Made by a program: the position numbers and the translations under genes. A model generated the notes under the pieces. That model had not been told where the DNA came from. It made no database searches and worked only from the letters and a program-made list of their open reading frames with translations. From positions 186,001-250,000 of the forward strand of contig CANMZT010000002.1 in assembly GCA_947502405.1 (NCBI GenBank): a stretch of DNA of 64,000 bases, read 5' to 3'. Positions 39,176 through 48,367 of this stretch are shown one piece after another (within the stretch, counting starts at the first letter, position 1; each line of letters starts with the position of its first letter). The DNA comes from an uncultured Algibacter sp. (GTDB taxonomy: Bacteria; Bacteroidota; Bacteroidia; Flavobacteriales; Flavobacteriaceae).

Positions 39176-40003
39176 TTAAACGCCGCTATATGCACTAAAG
39201 CCTCCATCAATAGGAATAACAACACCAGTTACAAATGATGCTCCTTGTCCGCACAGCCATAAAGTTGTACCTACAAGATCTTCAGGTTCTCCAAATTTAC
39301 CCATAGGTGTTTGGTCTATAATTTGATTTCCACGCGGAGTTAAACTGCCATCTGCATTTGTTAATAAAGATCTATTTTGATCTGTTAAGAAGAAACCTGG
39401 CGCAAGTGCATTTACTCTTACACCTACTTTTGAAAAATGAACTGCTAACCACTGCGTAAAATTAGATATAGCAGCCTTAGCGCCACTGTAAGCAGGAATT
39501 TTAGTTAGAGGTGTAAAAGCATTCATAGATGAAATATTCAAAATACTACACCCTTCTTTCCCTATCATATCTTTCGCGAAAACTTGAGTTGGCAATAAGG
39601 TACCTATAAAGTTCAAATCAAACACAAATTTGATTCCATTAGTATCTAAATCAAAAAATGTTTTAAATCCTTCAGCTCTATTTCCTAAATCACTTTCTAA
39701 TAAGTGCGTATTTGAAGTAGTACCAAGCGGATGGTTTCCACCGGCGCCGTTAATAAGAATATCGCAACCTCCAAAAGCATCATTAACCTCCTTTTTGGCA
39801 TTTTGCAATGATTCCTTTTCTAAAACATTAGCCGCAACCCCAATGGCTTTTCCCCCATCTGCGTTTATTTCATCAGCAATTTTATCTGCAGCCTCTTTTC
39901 TAAGATCTAGTAGTGCTACATTATGTCCTTCTTTGGCAAGTGCTTTTGCTAGTGTACCGCAAAGTACACCTCCTGCTCCAGTTAAAACTATAGTTTTTGT
40001 CAT
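39176..40003 (-). CDS. SDR-family D-mannonate oxidoreductase (fructuronate reductase)
   Basis: This 275-residue short-chain dehydrogenase has a cofactor motif at 8-16 (TGAGGVLCG), NGAG (85-88) and the catalytic Y172xxxK176 in PAYSGAKAA. The segment GNHPLGTTSNTH and the long loop around 100-125 are typical of the SDR proteins that replace the classical long-chain UxuB in many Bacteroidetes. It would reduce D-fructuronate to D-mannonate between UxaC and UxuA. It is the first gene of the uronate operon, with a direct-repeat operator about 260 bp upstream. The operon supplies no other fructuronate reductase, which supports the call. Confidence 0.88.
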   Translation of the reverse strand: MTKTIVLTGAGGVLCGTLAKALAKEGHNVALLDLRKEAADKIADEINADGGKAIGVAANVLEKESLQNAKKEVNDAFGGCDILINGAGGNHPLGTTSNTHLLESDLGNRAEGFKTFFDLDTNGIKFVFDLNFIGTLLPTQVFAKDMIGKEGCSILNISSMNAFTPLTKIPAYSGAKAAISNFTQWLAVHFSKVGVRVNALAPGFFLTDQNRSLLTNADGSLTPRGNQIIDQTPMGKFGEPEDLVGTTLWLCGQGASFVTGVVIPIDGGFSAYSGV

Positions 40004-40357
40004 TAAGTTTTTAGTTTGTTGAAATTGTTGTTTGATTAGTTATCACATTATTTTATGAGATTTATATTCAGAATTACAAAGTATGCTTTAATTACTCTTT
40101 TTAAAATCACTCAACAAAAGAAAGCATTACTTCTTAATTTCCTTGAAAACAAACTCAAAAATGTATTATTTACCACCCATTTTGCACTTATAAACACAAT
40201 AATTTTGTGAGCGCAAAAAAGGTTACTTAGTAACAAATTTAATTAAGAAAGAAAATGTATCCGTCCTGCTCTGTCCTGCTAAAAACACTTTATATAAACT
40301 ACTAATTTTCCTTAATAATTAGTACTGAAATCAAAACTAAATTTTAAAATACTTCAT
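40004..40357. other. Intergenic region before the uronate operon
   Basis: These 354 bp separate the SDR gene start from the end of the regulator gene. They hold the direct repeat at 40262-40278 and a short inverted repeat GTTACTTAGTAAC at 40222-40234. No coding frame is evident. The operon promoter is probably here; a TACTTTG-like -7 element lies near 40080. Confidence 0.5.
40262..40278 (-). promoter_or_regulatory. Direct-repeat operator copy 3 (uronate operon)
   Basis: In gene direction this reads CAGGACA-GAG-CAGGACG. Both half-sites match the CAGGAtA pattern with the same 10-bp period as the other copies. It lies 259 bp from the SDR start and 80 bp beyond the regulator stop. Confidence 0.55.
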
Positions 40358-41359
40358 TTATAAAGAATCTCGAAGTATGAGTTTAGTAGGTAAAAATTTC
40401 TTTACTGGCTGATCAGTTTTAACAAATTCAGCAGCTATAGCTCCAAACTCCTTAAAATCTACTGAAACAACAGAAATACCTTTATAGATAAACCTTTTAA
40501 TCGGAGTTTCATTATAAGAAAGCAAACCAATATCTTTACCTAACTCTAACTTTTCATTTATACATTGATCGAGTAAACCATACATCATTCGGTCATTAAC
40601 TGTTATATAAGCCGTATCTTTTTTTACCTTCAAATAGTTTGAGTTTTTAGTAATGCTACATCTCAAATTATATTTTCCGCAAAACTTTTTGAAATACTCT
40701 ACACTCTCCTGAGGGTGATATGTATACTCAGGGTAAATAAAATTAATTCCTTTATATTTTTTAAATAAATGCAGTGCTTCTTCTAAACAATTATAAAAAC
40801 CTTGTCCAAAATCTTGAAGAAGATAATTGTTTGTTTTCTCCGATCCCAAATCCCAATCGATTAATAAAAGTCTATTATCATCAATTTTAGAAATAGCATT
40901 TTTCACTTCAGGATGATCAAAACCCATTACTATGTATTTGTAATATTCCCCGCTTTCTGTGTCAAGCATTGACTTAAAATTCTTGACATTATAATGATGG
41001 AATTGCAAATCAACGATTACATTACTTGGTAAATTCTGCGTAAATGAATGATATAAAACCTCTTTATAAGCTTTAAAAGTACTAATTAATAAAAGTACTT
41101 TAATTTTACTATCTGCAATGTAGTACCCTTTATTTGGAGTAGATTTTATAAACCCTTTCTCTTTTAACAAAGTATACGCCTTAAATACCGTATCTCGAGA
41201 TAGTTTATGACTCTTACTGAATTCGTTAATGGAAGGTATACTGTCTCCTGATTTATATACGTTAGTTTCTATAGACTCTATAAATGCATTAACAACTCTC
41301 TTATATTTAGGAATATCATTATTACCAATATTCCTTAACTTAATAACACTATTCATCAT
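40358..41359 (-). CDS. GntR-family regulator with LacI-type sugar-binding domain
   Basis: This 333-residue protein has an N-terminal winged helix of the GntR type (about 15-80: YKSGDSIPSINEFSKSHKLSRDTVFKAYTLLKEKGFIKSTPNKGYYI). A periplasmic-binding-protein-like domain follows (about 87-333: VLLLISTFKAYKEVLYHSF, later VNDRMMYGLLDQC and DIGLLSYNETPIKRF). Such chimeric regulators, like AraR, usually repress sugar operons and release DNA on binding the sugar or a derivative. It lies between the uronate operon and xylose genes, and direct repeats lie both upstream of it and upstream of its neighbours, so it is the leading candidate for binding them. Confidence 0.9.
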   Translation of the reverse strand: MMNSVIKLRNIGNNDIPKYKRVVNAFIESIETNVYKSGDSIPSINEFSKSHKLSRDTVFKAYTLLKEKGFIKSTPNKGYYIADSKIKVLLLISTFKAYKEVLYHSFTQNLPSNVIVDLQFHHYNVKNFKSMLDTESGEYYKYIVMGFDHPEVKNAISKIDDNRLLLIDWDLGSEKTNNYLLQDFGQGFYNCLEEALHLFKKYKGINFIYPEYTYHPQESVEYFKKFCGKYNLRCSITKNSNYLKVKKDTAYITVNDRMMYGLLDQCINEKLELGKDIGLLSYNETPIKRFIYKGISVVSVDFKEFGAIAAEFVKTDQPVKKFLPTKLILRDSL

Positions 41360-41492
41360 ACCTTAAAAATAGGTTTATCACCTTGTTTTAATCCATAGAA
41401 AGAATAGACTGAATACAAATACAATCGAAATTGATATTATTAAATCCTCTTAACTCGGAAATAATAAAATAAATGAAAATCTTAGAAGAAAC

Positions 41493-41508
41493 TATCCTGT
41501 ACTTTCTG
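41493..41508 (-). promoter_or_regulatory. Direct-repeat operator copy 4 (regulator gene)
   Basis: In gene direction this reads CAGAAAG-TA-CAGGATA, with one base less in the spacer than the other copies. The proximal half-site CAGGATA followed by GTTT matches copies 1 and 2 exactly. It lies 134 bp upstream of the GntR-type regulator, suggesting autoregulation. Confidence 0.45.
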
Positions 41509-41607
41509 CCATTATAAAGCTTACCGTTATTAATACAGATAAAATAGAGCTAGGTAAAAACTAAATAGTCTAACTTATACAAGAAAATTTTTATGAAAAA
41601 ATAGTGT

Positions 41608-43029
41608 TTATTTTTTCCAAAGTCCTTCCATTTCTTCTAAAGTTTTGCCTTTAGTTTCTGGCACATACTTTAAAATAAATAAGGTAGCTAGAAGACTCAT
41701 AACCCCGTAAACCCAATAAGCAAAACCATGATTAAATTGTTCTGTTAAATACGAATTATCATTCATCATTGGAAAAGTTAAAGACACCAAATAATTTGAA
41801 ATCCATTGTGCTGCCACAGCAATTGCTAAGGCTTTCCCTCTAATTTTATTTGGAAAGATTTCTGAAAGTAAAACCCATGTTACTGGTCCCCAACTCATAG
41901 CAAAACTTGCTACGTATAACATCATAGCAAATAAAGCAGCGTATCCGGATGCCTCAGCGTAAAACACAAATCCTAAAGAAAACATAGCTACTGCCATTCC
42001 TATGGCACCAATAATCATCAATGGTTTTCTACCATACTTATCAACAGTTCTTATAGCAATAATTGTAAATAAGAAGTTTACAATCCCTACAATAATAGTC
42101 ATTAGTAATGCACTATTTGTTCCTGAAGAAACTGTTTTAAATATCTCAGGAGCATAATACAGAACAACGTTTATACCTACAAATTGTTGAAATATTGATA
42201 ATAAAACACCTATAACTATAACTAACCAACCAAAAGACAATAAGCTTTCTGAAGTTGATGTTGCATTCATTGAATCTTCTATCTCTTTTAATATTTCAGC
42301 TGCTCTTACTTCTCCATTTACTTTTTCTAAAACATCTAATGCTTCTTCGGGTTTATTCTTCAACATCAAAGAACGAGGCGTATCTGGAACTAAAAACAAT
42401 AACAAAAGGAATAACCCTGCAGGTATTACTTCTGATGCAAACATCCATCTCCACCCTATTGCATTTAACCAGGCATCTGACCCACCACTTTTAGAAATAA
42501 AATAGTTTACGAAATATACTACCATAAAGCCCCCAACTATAGCCAACTGGTTGTAAGACACTAATCTTCCTCTTTTGTCAGCTGGAGCAATTTCAGCTAT
42601 ATATAGTGGTGATAGCATTGATGCTAATCCAACACCAACACCACCTATGATTCTATAAATAATAAATACCGTTGAAAGCGTATGATCTCCATCACCAATA
42701 GAAGTTATAAACATCTCTGGCATAGCAGAACCCAAAGCTGAAATTAAAAATAAAATAGCAGCTAAGATTAGCCCCTTTTTTCTTCCTAATTTTTTGCTAA
42801 TCAAACCACCTAAAGCACCACCTATAATACAACCTATTAATGCACTAGCTACTAAAAAACCTTTAAATGCATTTGCTGCGTTTTCAGATAAATTTTTGGG
42901 AATTACAAAGAATTCGTCCAGAGAACCAACAGTTCCAGATATAACCCCTGTGTCATATCCAAACAAAAGTCCTCCTAATGTTGCCACCAATGTTAGTTTT
43001 AATAGATACTTTGAGTGTGATGCTTCCAT
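41608..43029 (-). CDS. Sugar-porter MFS transporter (XylE-like)
   Basis: This 473-residue protein has twelve membrane segments and the sugar-porter signatures GGLLFGYDTGVISGT (about 19-33), LGRKKG (about 80-86), a central SPLYIAEIAPADKRGRLVSYNQL (about 142-164) and the terminal PETKGKTLEEME. It is a proton-coupled monosaccharide importer; xylose is favoured because xylA lies 65 bp upstream in the same direction and xylB before it. Glucose or galactose transport is possible, because family specificity is hard to read from sequence. Confidence 0.9.
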   Translation of the reverse strand: MEASHSKYLLKLTLVATLGGLLFGYDTGVISGTVGSLDEFFVIPKNLSENAANAFKGFLVASALIGCIIGGALGGLISKKLGRKKGLILAAILFLISALGSAMPEMFITSIGDGDHTLSTVFIIYRIIGGVGVGLASMLSPLYIAEIAPADKRGRLVSYNQLAIVGGFMVVYFVNYFISKSGGSDAWLNAIGWRWMFASEVIPAGLFLLLLFLVPDTPRSLMLKNKPEEALDVLEKVNGEVRAAEILKEIEDSMNATSTSESLLSFGWLVIVIGVLLSIFQQFVGINVVLYYAPEIFKTVSSGTNSALLMTIIVGIVNFLFTIIAIRTVDKYGRKPLMIIGAIGMAVAMFSLGFVFYAEASGYAALFAMMLYVASFAMSWGPVTWVLLSEIFPNKIRGKALAIAVAAQWISNYLVSLTFPMMNDNSYLTEQFNHGFAYWVYGVMSLLATLFILKYVPETKGKTLEEMEGLWKK

Positions 43030-43094
43030 ATAAATAATATTAAATGTTAAATTTAAAAGGCTAAATGTACATAATATAAATTTGTACTAAAATA

Positions 43095-44420
43095 TTAGAT
43101 ATATTGATTGATAATATTTTCAAATAATTCTTGCTTACCACTCTTTAATGGTAATTCGCCATTTTCTTGGGCTATTTTATAAAGGTCGTTAAAGTCTAAA
43201 GATCCTTTTTCAAAAGCTTTACCATTTCCAGAATCAAAAGATGCGTAACGCTCTTCTCTTAACTTATCGTAAGCTGACGATGAAATAATCTTGTCTGCAG
43301 TAATTAGAGCTCTTGCAAAAGTATCAGCACCACCTACATGTGCCAAAAATATATCTTCTAAATCTGTAGAGTTTCTTCTGATTTTCGCATCAAAATTAAC
43401 ACCTCCTCCTTGTAGTCCTCCTGCTTTAAGGAAAACCAACATTGCTTCGGTAGTTTCTTGGATATTATTTGGGAATTGATCTGTATCCCAACCATTTTGG
43501 TAATCACCACGGTTAGCATCAATGCTCCCCAACATTCCAGCTTTAGCTGAAACTTCTAATTCGTGCTGAAAAGTATGTTGTGCCAATGTAGCATGATTAA
43601 CCTCAATATTCATTTTAAAGTCTTTGTCCAATCCATAATTTTTAAGGAAACCTATGGCTGTAGCTGCATCAAAATCATACTGATGCTTCATAGGTTCCAT
43701 AGGTTTTGGCTCAATAAAGAAAGTCCCTTTGAATCCTTGACTTCTTGCATAGTCCCTAGCCATGGTTAATAACTGTGCCATGTGATCTAATTCACGCCCC
43801 ATATCAGTATTTAAAAGAGACATGTAACCTTCACGACCACCCCAGAACACATAGTTTTCTCCATCTAGAGCTATAGTTGCATCCAATGCTAGCTTTATTT
43901 GAGCACCTGCTCTAGCTACAACATTAAACTCAGGATTGGTAGCAGCACCATTCATATATCTTGGGTTTGAAAAACAATTTGCTGTTCCCCATAATAACTT
44001 AACTCCAGATTCTGCTTTTTTCCCTTTAAGGTATTCTGTTATTGATGCTAATCTTTTTTCTGATTCAGCTAAAGATGATCCTTCAGCAATTAAATCGTAA
44101 TCATGAAAACAAAAGTAATCGAACCCCATTTTAGTTATAAACTCAAATGCTGCATCCGCTTTGTCTTTTGCAGCCTGAATTGGATCTGAGGACTGATCCC
44201 ATTCAAAATTTTGAGTTCCTGGACCAAAAGGGTCTGCACCTTGCCCACAGAATGTGTGCCAATACGCCACGGCAAACCTGAAATGTTCGCGCATAGTTTT
44301 TCCTGCTACAACTTGTTCTGGATTGTAATATTTAAATGCTAATGGATTATCAGAATCCTTACCTTCAAATTTAATTTCTCCTATACCTTTAAAGTACTCT
44401 TTGTTTCCTATGATTGCCAT
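43095..44420 (-). CDS. xylA: Xylose isomerase
   Basis: This 441-residue protein is full length for class II XylA. The active-site base H106 and D109 are in [12 protein letters not shown]. Metal-site segments follow: [15 protein letters not shown] (about 235-249), NVEVNHA-type [14 protein letters not shown] (about 271-284), [12 protein letters not shown] (about 295-306) and WDTDQFP (about 310-316). It converts D-xylose to D-xylulose for XylB. A direct-repeat operator lies 93 bp upstream, in the gap after xylB, so it probably has its own promoter. Confidence 0.97.
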   Translation of the reverse strand: MAIIGNKEYFKGIGEIKFEGKDSDNPLAFKYYNPEQVVAGKTMREHFRFAVAYWHTFCGQGADPFGPGTQNFEWDQSSDPIQAAKDKADAAFEFITKMGFDYFCFHDYDLIAEGSSLAESEKRLASITEYLKGKKAESGVKLLWGTANCFSNPRYMNGAATNPEFNVVARAGAQIKLALDATIALDGENYVFWGGREGYMSLLNTDMGRELDHMAQLLTMARDYARSQGFKGTFFIEPKPMEPMKHQYDFDAATAIGFLKNYGLDKDFKMNIEVNHATLAQHTFQHELEVSAKAGMLGSIDANRGDYQNGWDTDQFPNNIQETTEAMLVFLKAGGLQGGGVNFDAKIRRNSTDLEDIFLAHVGGADTFARALITADKIISSSAYDKLREERYASFDSGNGKAFEKGSLDFNDLYKIAQENGELPLKSGKQELFENIINQYI

Positions 44421-44512
44421 CTTCTAATGTATTTATATCGTTTAAATAAAGTTTAAATATATTTTAATTGTTTAATTGTTTTTTCAAAACTAATCAAATG
44501 AAAAAACCAAAG

Positions 44513-44529
44513 CATCCTGCACTGTGATG
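44513..44529 (-). promoter_or_regulatory. Direct-repeat operator copy 5 (xylA)
   Basis: In gene direction this reads CATCACA-GTG-CAGGATG. The second half-site matches the consensus with one change and the first is weaker; the GTG spacer equals copy 2. It lies in the 129-bp gap between xylB and xylA, 93 bp from the xylA ATG. A TATATTTA element with TTG upstream follows it. Confidence 0.45.
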
Positions 44530-44549
44530 CCATAATCTATGTGCTAATT

Positions 44550-46040
44550 TTAATGCTCTAAAATTAATCCTAATTCTTTTTTCCAGTTGGTGTAAGCATC
44601 TACATAAGAGTTTTTATTGTTCAAAGGGGTAAATGTCATAACATGATCATTATCCATGATAGATTTACTAAAAGCTTCAAAATCTCCTTCGTATAAATTT
44701 GCTGCTCTAGCTGCACCGATTGCACCAGTAGTATTATATATTTCTATTTCCTGATTTATTAAAGTTGCCACTGTACTTGCAAATATTTCAGATCGAAATA
44801 AATTATCATTTCCAGCTCTGATTACAGTAGGATTTATATCATCTGACTTTAAAATTTCCATACCATAAACAAACGAAAACGCAATACCTTCCAAAGCTGC
44901 TCTACAAATATATCCTTTATGGTGGTTATTCAAGTTTAAATTAACAATTCTTGTACCTATTTCTTTATTATTAAACATCCGCTCTGCACCATTACCAAAT
45001 GGAATTACGCAAACACCATCAGATCCAACTGGAATTTCTGATGCTAGATTATTCATCTCTTCATAAGAAGAAACCGATAAATTATTAAGCAACCACCTGT
45101 ATTGTATACCAGCGCCATTGATACACAGTAATTTACCTATTCTTGGAGTTGCTCCTTTATTGTAATTTACATGAGCAAAATTATTAACTCGAGAACTCTC
45201 TTTTACTGATAAGCTATCTGTAACCGCATAAACTACACCAGATGTACCACCAGTTGCAGCTACTTCTCCTGGATTAAATACGTTTAATGATAATGCATTA
45301 TTTGGTTGATCACCAGCTCTATAGTAAATGGGTGTACCCTCTGCTAAACCGCTATCTTGAGCTCCTTTTTTATCTACTTTAGATTGAACCCCAAAACTGT
45401 TTACAATATCTGGAACTAAATCTTTAGCTATACCGTAATGCTCTAAAAGAAAATCAGCTATACTATCGTTTTTGAAGTCCCAAAAAATTCCTTCGGACAA
45501 ACCTGAAACTGTTGTGTTTATAACATTTGAAAACTTATAAGCAACGAAGTCACCAGGTAACATAAATTTATACGTTTTACTGTATATATCTGGCTCATTC
45601 TCCTTAACCCATTTAAGTTTTGAAGCCGTAAAATTCCCTGGAGAGTTTAATAATTTGGACGTACAATTATCTTTACCAATATCACCAAATGCTTTATTAC
45701 CTATTTGAACCGCTCTACTATCACACCAAATGATACTTTTCCGCAATGAATTCCCATTTTTATCAACTAAAACCAATCCATGCATTTGATAAGATATACC
45801 AATACCCTTAATTTGTTCTTTAGATATATTGTATTTGTTTTTTAATTTTACAATCGCATTGCAAATATGTTCCCACCAATCTTCAGGGTTTTGTTCTGCC
45901 CAACCATTTTTATGAGCATATATTCCCATTTCAATTTCGGGTTCCTGAACAACACCTAAGCTTTTACCAGACTCTATTTCAACTAAAGCTGCTTTTATGG
46001 AAGAACTTCCGATATCTAATCCTAAATTATAATACAACAT
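44550..46040 (-). CDS. xylB: Xylulokinase (FGGY family)
   Basis: This 496-residue FGGY kinase has the phosphate-1 motif LDIGSSSIKAALVE near the start, GIGISYQMHGLVLVD (about 83-97) with the xylulokinase QMHG signature, and GDQPNNALSLNVFNPGEVAATGGTSGVVY (about 250-278) for ATP binding. QMHG and the nearby xylA support xylulose as substrate. It is the last gene of the transcript coming from the acid-sugar module and starts about 41 bp after the Gfo/Idh gene. Confidence 0.94.
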   Translation of the reverse strand: MLYYNLGLDIGSSSIKAALVEIESGKSLGVVQEPEIEMGIYAHKNGWAEQNPEDWWEHICNAIVKLKNKYNISKEQIKGIGISYQMHGLVLVDKNGNSLRKSIIWCDSRAVQIGNKAFGDIGKDNCTSKLLNSPGNFTASKLKWVKENEPDIYSKTYKFMLPGDFVAYKFSNVINTTVSGLSEGIFWDFKNDSIADFLLEHYGIAKDLVPDIVNSFGVQSKVDKKGAQDSGLAEGTPIYYRAGDQPNNALSLNVFNPGEVAATGGTSGVVYAVTDSLSVKESSRVNNFAHVNYNKGATPRIGKLLCINGAGIQYRWLLNNLSVSSYEEMNNLASEIPVGSDGVCVIPFGNGAERMFNNKEIGTRIVNLNLNNHHKGYICRAALEGIAFSFVYGMEILKSDDINPTVIRAGNDNLFRSEIFASTVATLINQEIEIYNTTGAIGAARAANLYEGDFEAFSKSIMDNDHVMTFTPLNNKNSYVDAYTNWKKELGLILEH

Positions 46041-46081
46041 ATTTAATTTTTCTTATTTGCTACTAAATTACAGTTTATTTC

Positions 46082-47110
46082 TTACAAAATAACAAGACTA
46101 TTTTCTTTTGCAGACTTATAAATAGCTTCTTGTACTCTTATTGTTTTTAGATAATTTTCTCCGCTTGTTTCAAAAGGACTACCAGACAACAAGTTATCTA
46201 TAAAATCTCTTTGAAATATATAACAACAATCTCCTGCAAATCCAATATCATGGTGTGAATAAGCATGCTGTTTTTCCTGTTCTCCTAACTTTTGAATGGT
46301 AATTTTACCATCAGAATATAATCGAATAGAACCTTTTGAACCATCAATTAAATACTCACCAAATGTATAGCGTTGCTTTGCGAAGTTATTTTCATTATAT
46401 CTGTTAGCATCCCAAATGGCATTGGAATCATTTTCAAAATTTAAAATAAGTAAACCTGCATCTTCTCCTTTTATAACAGGATTTAGCTTTTTTAAAATAG
46501 CAAAAACACTTTTTACTTCTCCAGCATGATAACGAAAAGTATCAATAAAATGTACTCCTGTTTCATATACTAGTAACCGTTTATAATCCCTAAAATAAGG
46601 TTGTCTTGAAAGATATGCGTCGTCACCCCATCCATCTCCCATTCGACTTCTAAAATTTAAACTAAAAAGGTTCCCAATAATATCTTCATCTATTATTTTC
46701 TTTATTTCTCTATGCCATGGCTGAAACCTAAAATTTTCATGAACAACAAAACGTACATTCTTCTTTGACACATAATCCACTATGCGCTTAGACTCCTCAT
46801 AGGTTGGAGCTAGCGGTTTTTGGCAAATTATATGCACACCATTATCAGCTGCAAATTTGCACATCTCAAAATGTGTTTCAGGTGGTGTTATAATATCTAC
46901 AAAATCGGGCTTTTCTTTAAGAATCATTTCCTTATAGTCAGTATAATGATTTTTCACACCATATCCATTCATTATAACTTCTGCTCTCTCTATATTTGAA
47001 TTACACAGTGCTGTAATTTCTACCTCAGGAATACGAGTCCATGCTTCATACTGAAATTTACTAAAATAGCCTGCACCTATAGCAACTCCTTTAATTTTAC
47101 TTTTCATCAC
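46082..47110 (-). CDS. Gfo/Idh/MocA family oxidoreductase (acid-sugar module)
   Basis: This 342-residue protein has the Rossmann start GVAIGAGYFSKFQYEAW (about 8-24) and the family lysine in CQKPLAPT (about 97-104), where Q replaces the usual E of EKP. LVYETGVHFIDTFRYH (about 178-193) carries the conserved histidine. It has no signal peptide. It overlaps the upstream MFS gene by 14 bp and precedes xylB. It probably oxidises a sugar or sugar acid imported by that MFS protein; the substrate is not known. Confidence 0.84.
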   Translation of the reverse strand: MMKSKIKGVAIGAGYFSKFQYEAWTRIPEVEITALCNSNIERAEVIMNGYGVKNHYTDYKEMILKEKPDFVDIITPPETHFEMCKFAADNGVHIICQKPLAPTYEESKRIVDYVSKKNVRFVVHENFRFQPWHREIKKIIDEDIIGNLFSLNFRSRMGDGWGDDAYLSRQPYFRDYKRLLVYETGVHFIDTFRYHAGEVKSVFAILKKLNPVIKGEDAGLLILNFENDSNAIWDANRYNENNFAKQRYTFGEYLIDGSKGSIRLYSDGKITIQKLGEQEKQHAYSHHDIGFAGDCCYIFQRDFIDNLLSGSPFETSGENYLKTIRVQEAIYKSAKENSLVIL

Positions 47111-48365
47111 TTATTGCTTTTGTTGAATCCATGAATATCCATGCAATTATAGCTACTATACCTAGGCAAGCCGCTACAAAAAAGAATGGATCACTAGACC
47201 CTGTCCAATCTAGCAAATAAGGAAATGCCAAAGCAGTTGAAAAGGCTCCTAGATTTCCTGCCATGTTCATCATACCAGATACTTTACCTGAATTTTCTTT
47301 TCCAATATCCATACAAAAAGACCAAGATGGACTTAAAGTCATGTCAGCTCCAAAAATAGCAATTGACAAGCATAAAACGGCACCTAAAGCAGTGGCCATA
47401 TATAAACTAGAAATTATACCAATAACAACTAGAATAAAACCAATAATTGCAGGAATTTGTCTTGACAATTTCCACTTTCCAGTTTTATAAATAGCATCTA
47501 CGGTATAACCCGAAACCCAATTACCAACTGCACCAGCTATTAAAGGCAACATCGCATAAAAACCTGTGCTTACCAAACTTAACTCATACTTTTCTTTTAT
47601 GTATGGAAACAACCACGTTAGCATAAAGAAGAATATAAAATTGCTACCTATATACTGTATCATGGCTAGTATAACATTTTTAGAGCTAATGATTTTAAAA
47701 ATACTTAATTGAGTCTCTGCTTTCTTAACCTCTTCTTTTTGACGGTTATCAACTATATACTGCTTTTCTAAGTCTGATAAACCATAATGATCTTCTGGTT
47801 TGTTTCTAAATAGAAGGTAAAAGATTAATGCACAAATAATCCCTACAGCGCCAAAAAAATAGAAGATAGCGCGCCATCCCCAAGCATCAATAAGATAAGC
47901 AACCAATGGCAATGCAAAAGCTGCACCTAATCTAGACCCAGAAAAATTAATACCTTGAAAAATACCACGTTCTTTTAATGGCACCCATGAATATGCAGCC
48001 CTGGAGATATTAGGAAAAGCACCAGCTTCTCCAGCTCCAAAAATAAATCGAGCAACAAGCATTGATATATAATTCCAAGCTACTCCTGTGATAGCCGTGA
48101 AAATTGACCATATTACCATAATTGAAGTCATTACTTTTCGAACACCATATTTATCTCCAAGCGCCCCTCCTGGAACTTGAAATAACGCATAACCCAACGC
48201 AAATGCACTTAAAACCCAGCCCATTTGAATATCAGTTAGATTTAAATCATTTGTTATTGAATCTTTAGCTGAAGATATGCACACCCTATCTATATATAGT
48301 AATAGAGTTATTAGAAACGAGCCAGCAAAAAAGCCATATCTTTTGGTTGGAATCTTAGTACCCAT
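47097..48365 (-). CDS. MFS transporter, anion:cation symporter (hexuronate/sugar-acid) type
   Basis: This 422-residue protein has twelve membrane segments and resembles ExuT, GudP and related acid-sugar importers. Landmarks are LLYIDRVCISSAKDSI (about 22-37), the motif GGALGDKYGVRKV (about 66-78) and GAGEAGAFPNISRAAYSWVP (about 109-128), which is typical of this family. The import of a carboxylated sugar fits the adjoining DUF1537 kinase and dehydrogenases. It starts 2 bp after the kinase and overlaps the following Gfo/Idh gene by 14 bp. Confidence 0.88.
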   Translation of the reverse strand: MGTKIPTKRYGFFAGSFLITLLLYIDRVCISSAKDSITNDLNLTDIQMGWVLSAFALGYALFQVPGGALGDKYGVRKVMTSIMVIWSIFTAITGVAWNYISMLVARFIFGAGEAGAFPNISRAAYSWVPLKERGIFQGINFSGSRLGAAFALPLVAYLIDAWGWRAIFYFFGAVGIICALIFYLLFRNKPEDHYGLSDLEKQYIVDNRQKEEVKKAETQLSIFKIISSKNVILAMIQYIGSNFIFFFMLTWLFPYIKEKYELSLVSTGFYAMLPLIAGAVGNWVSGYTVDAIYKTGKWKLSRQIPAIIGFILVVIGIISSLYMATALGAVLCLSIAIFGADMTLSPSWSFCMDIGKENSGKVSGMMNMAGNLGAFSTALAFPYLLDWTGSSDPFFFVAACLGIVAIIAWIFMDSTKAISDEK

Positions 48366-48367
48366 AA

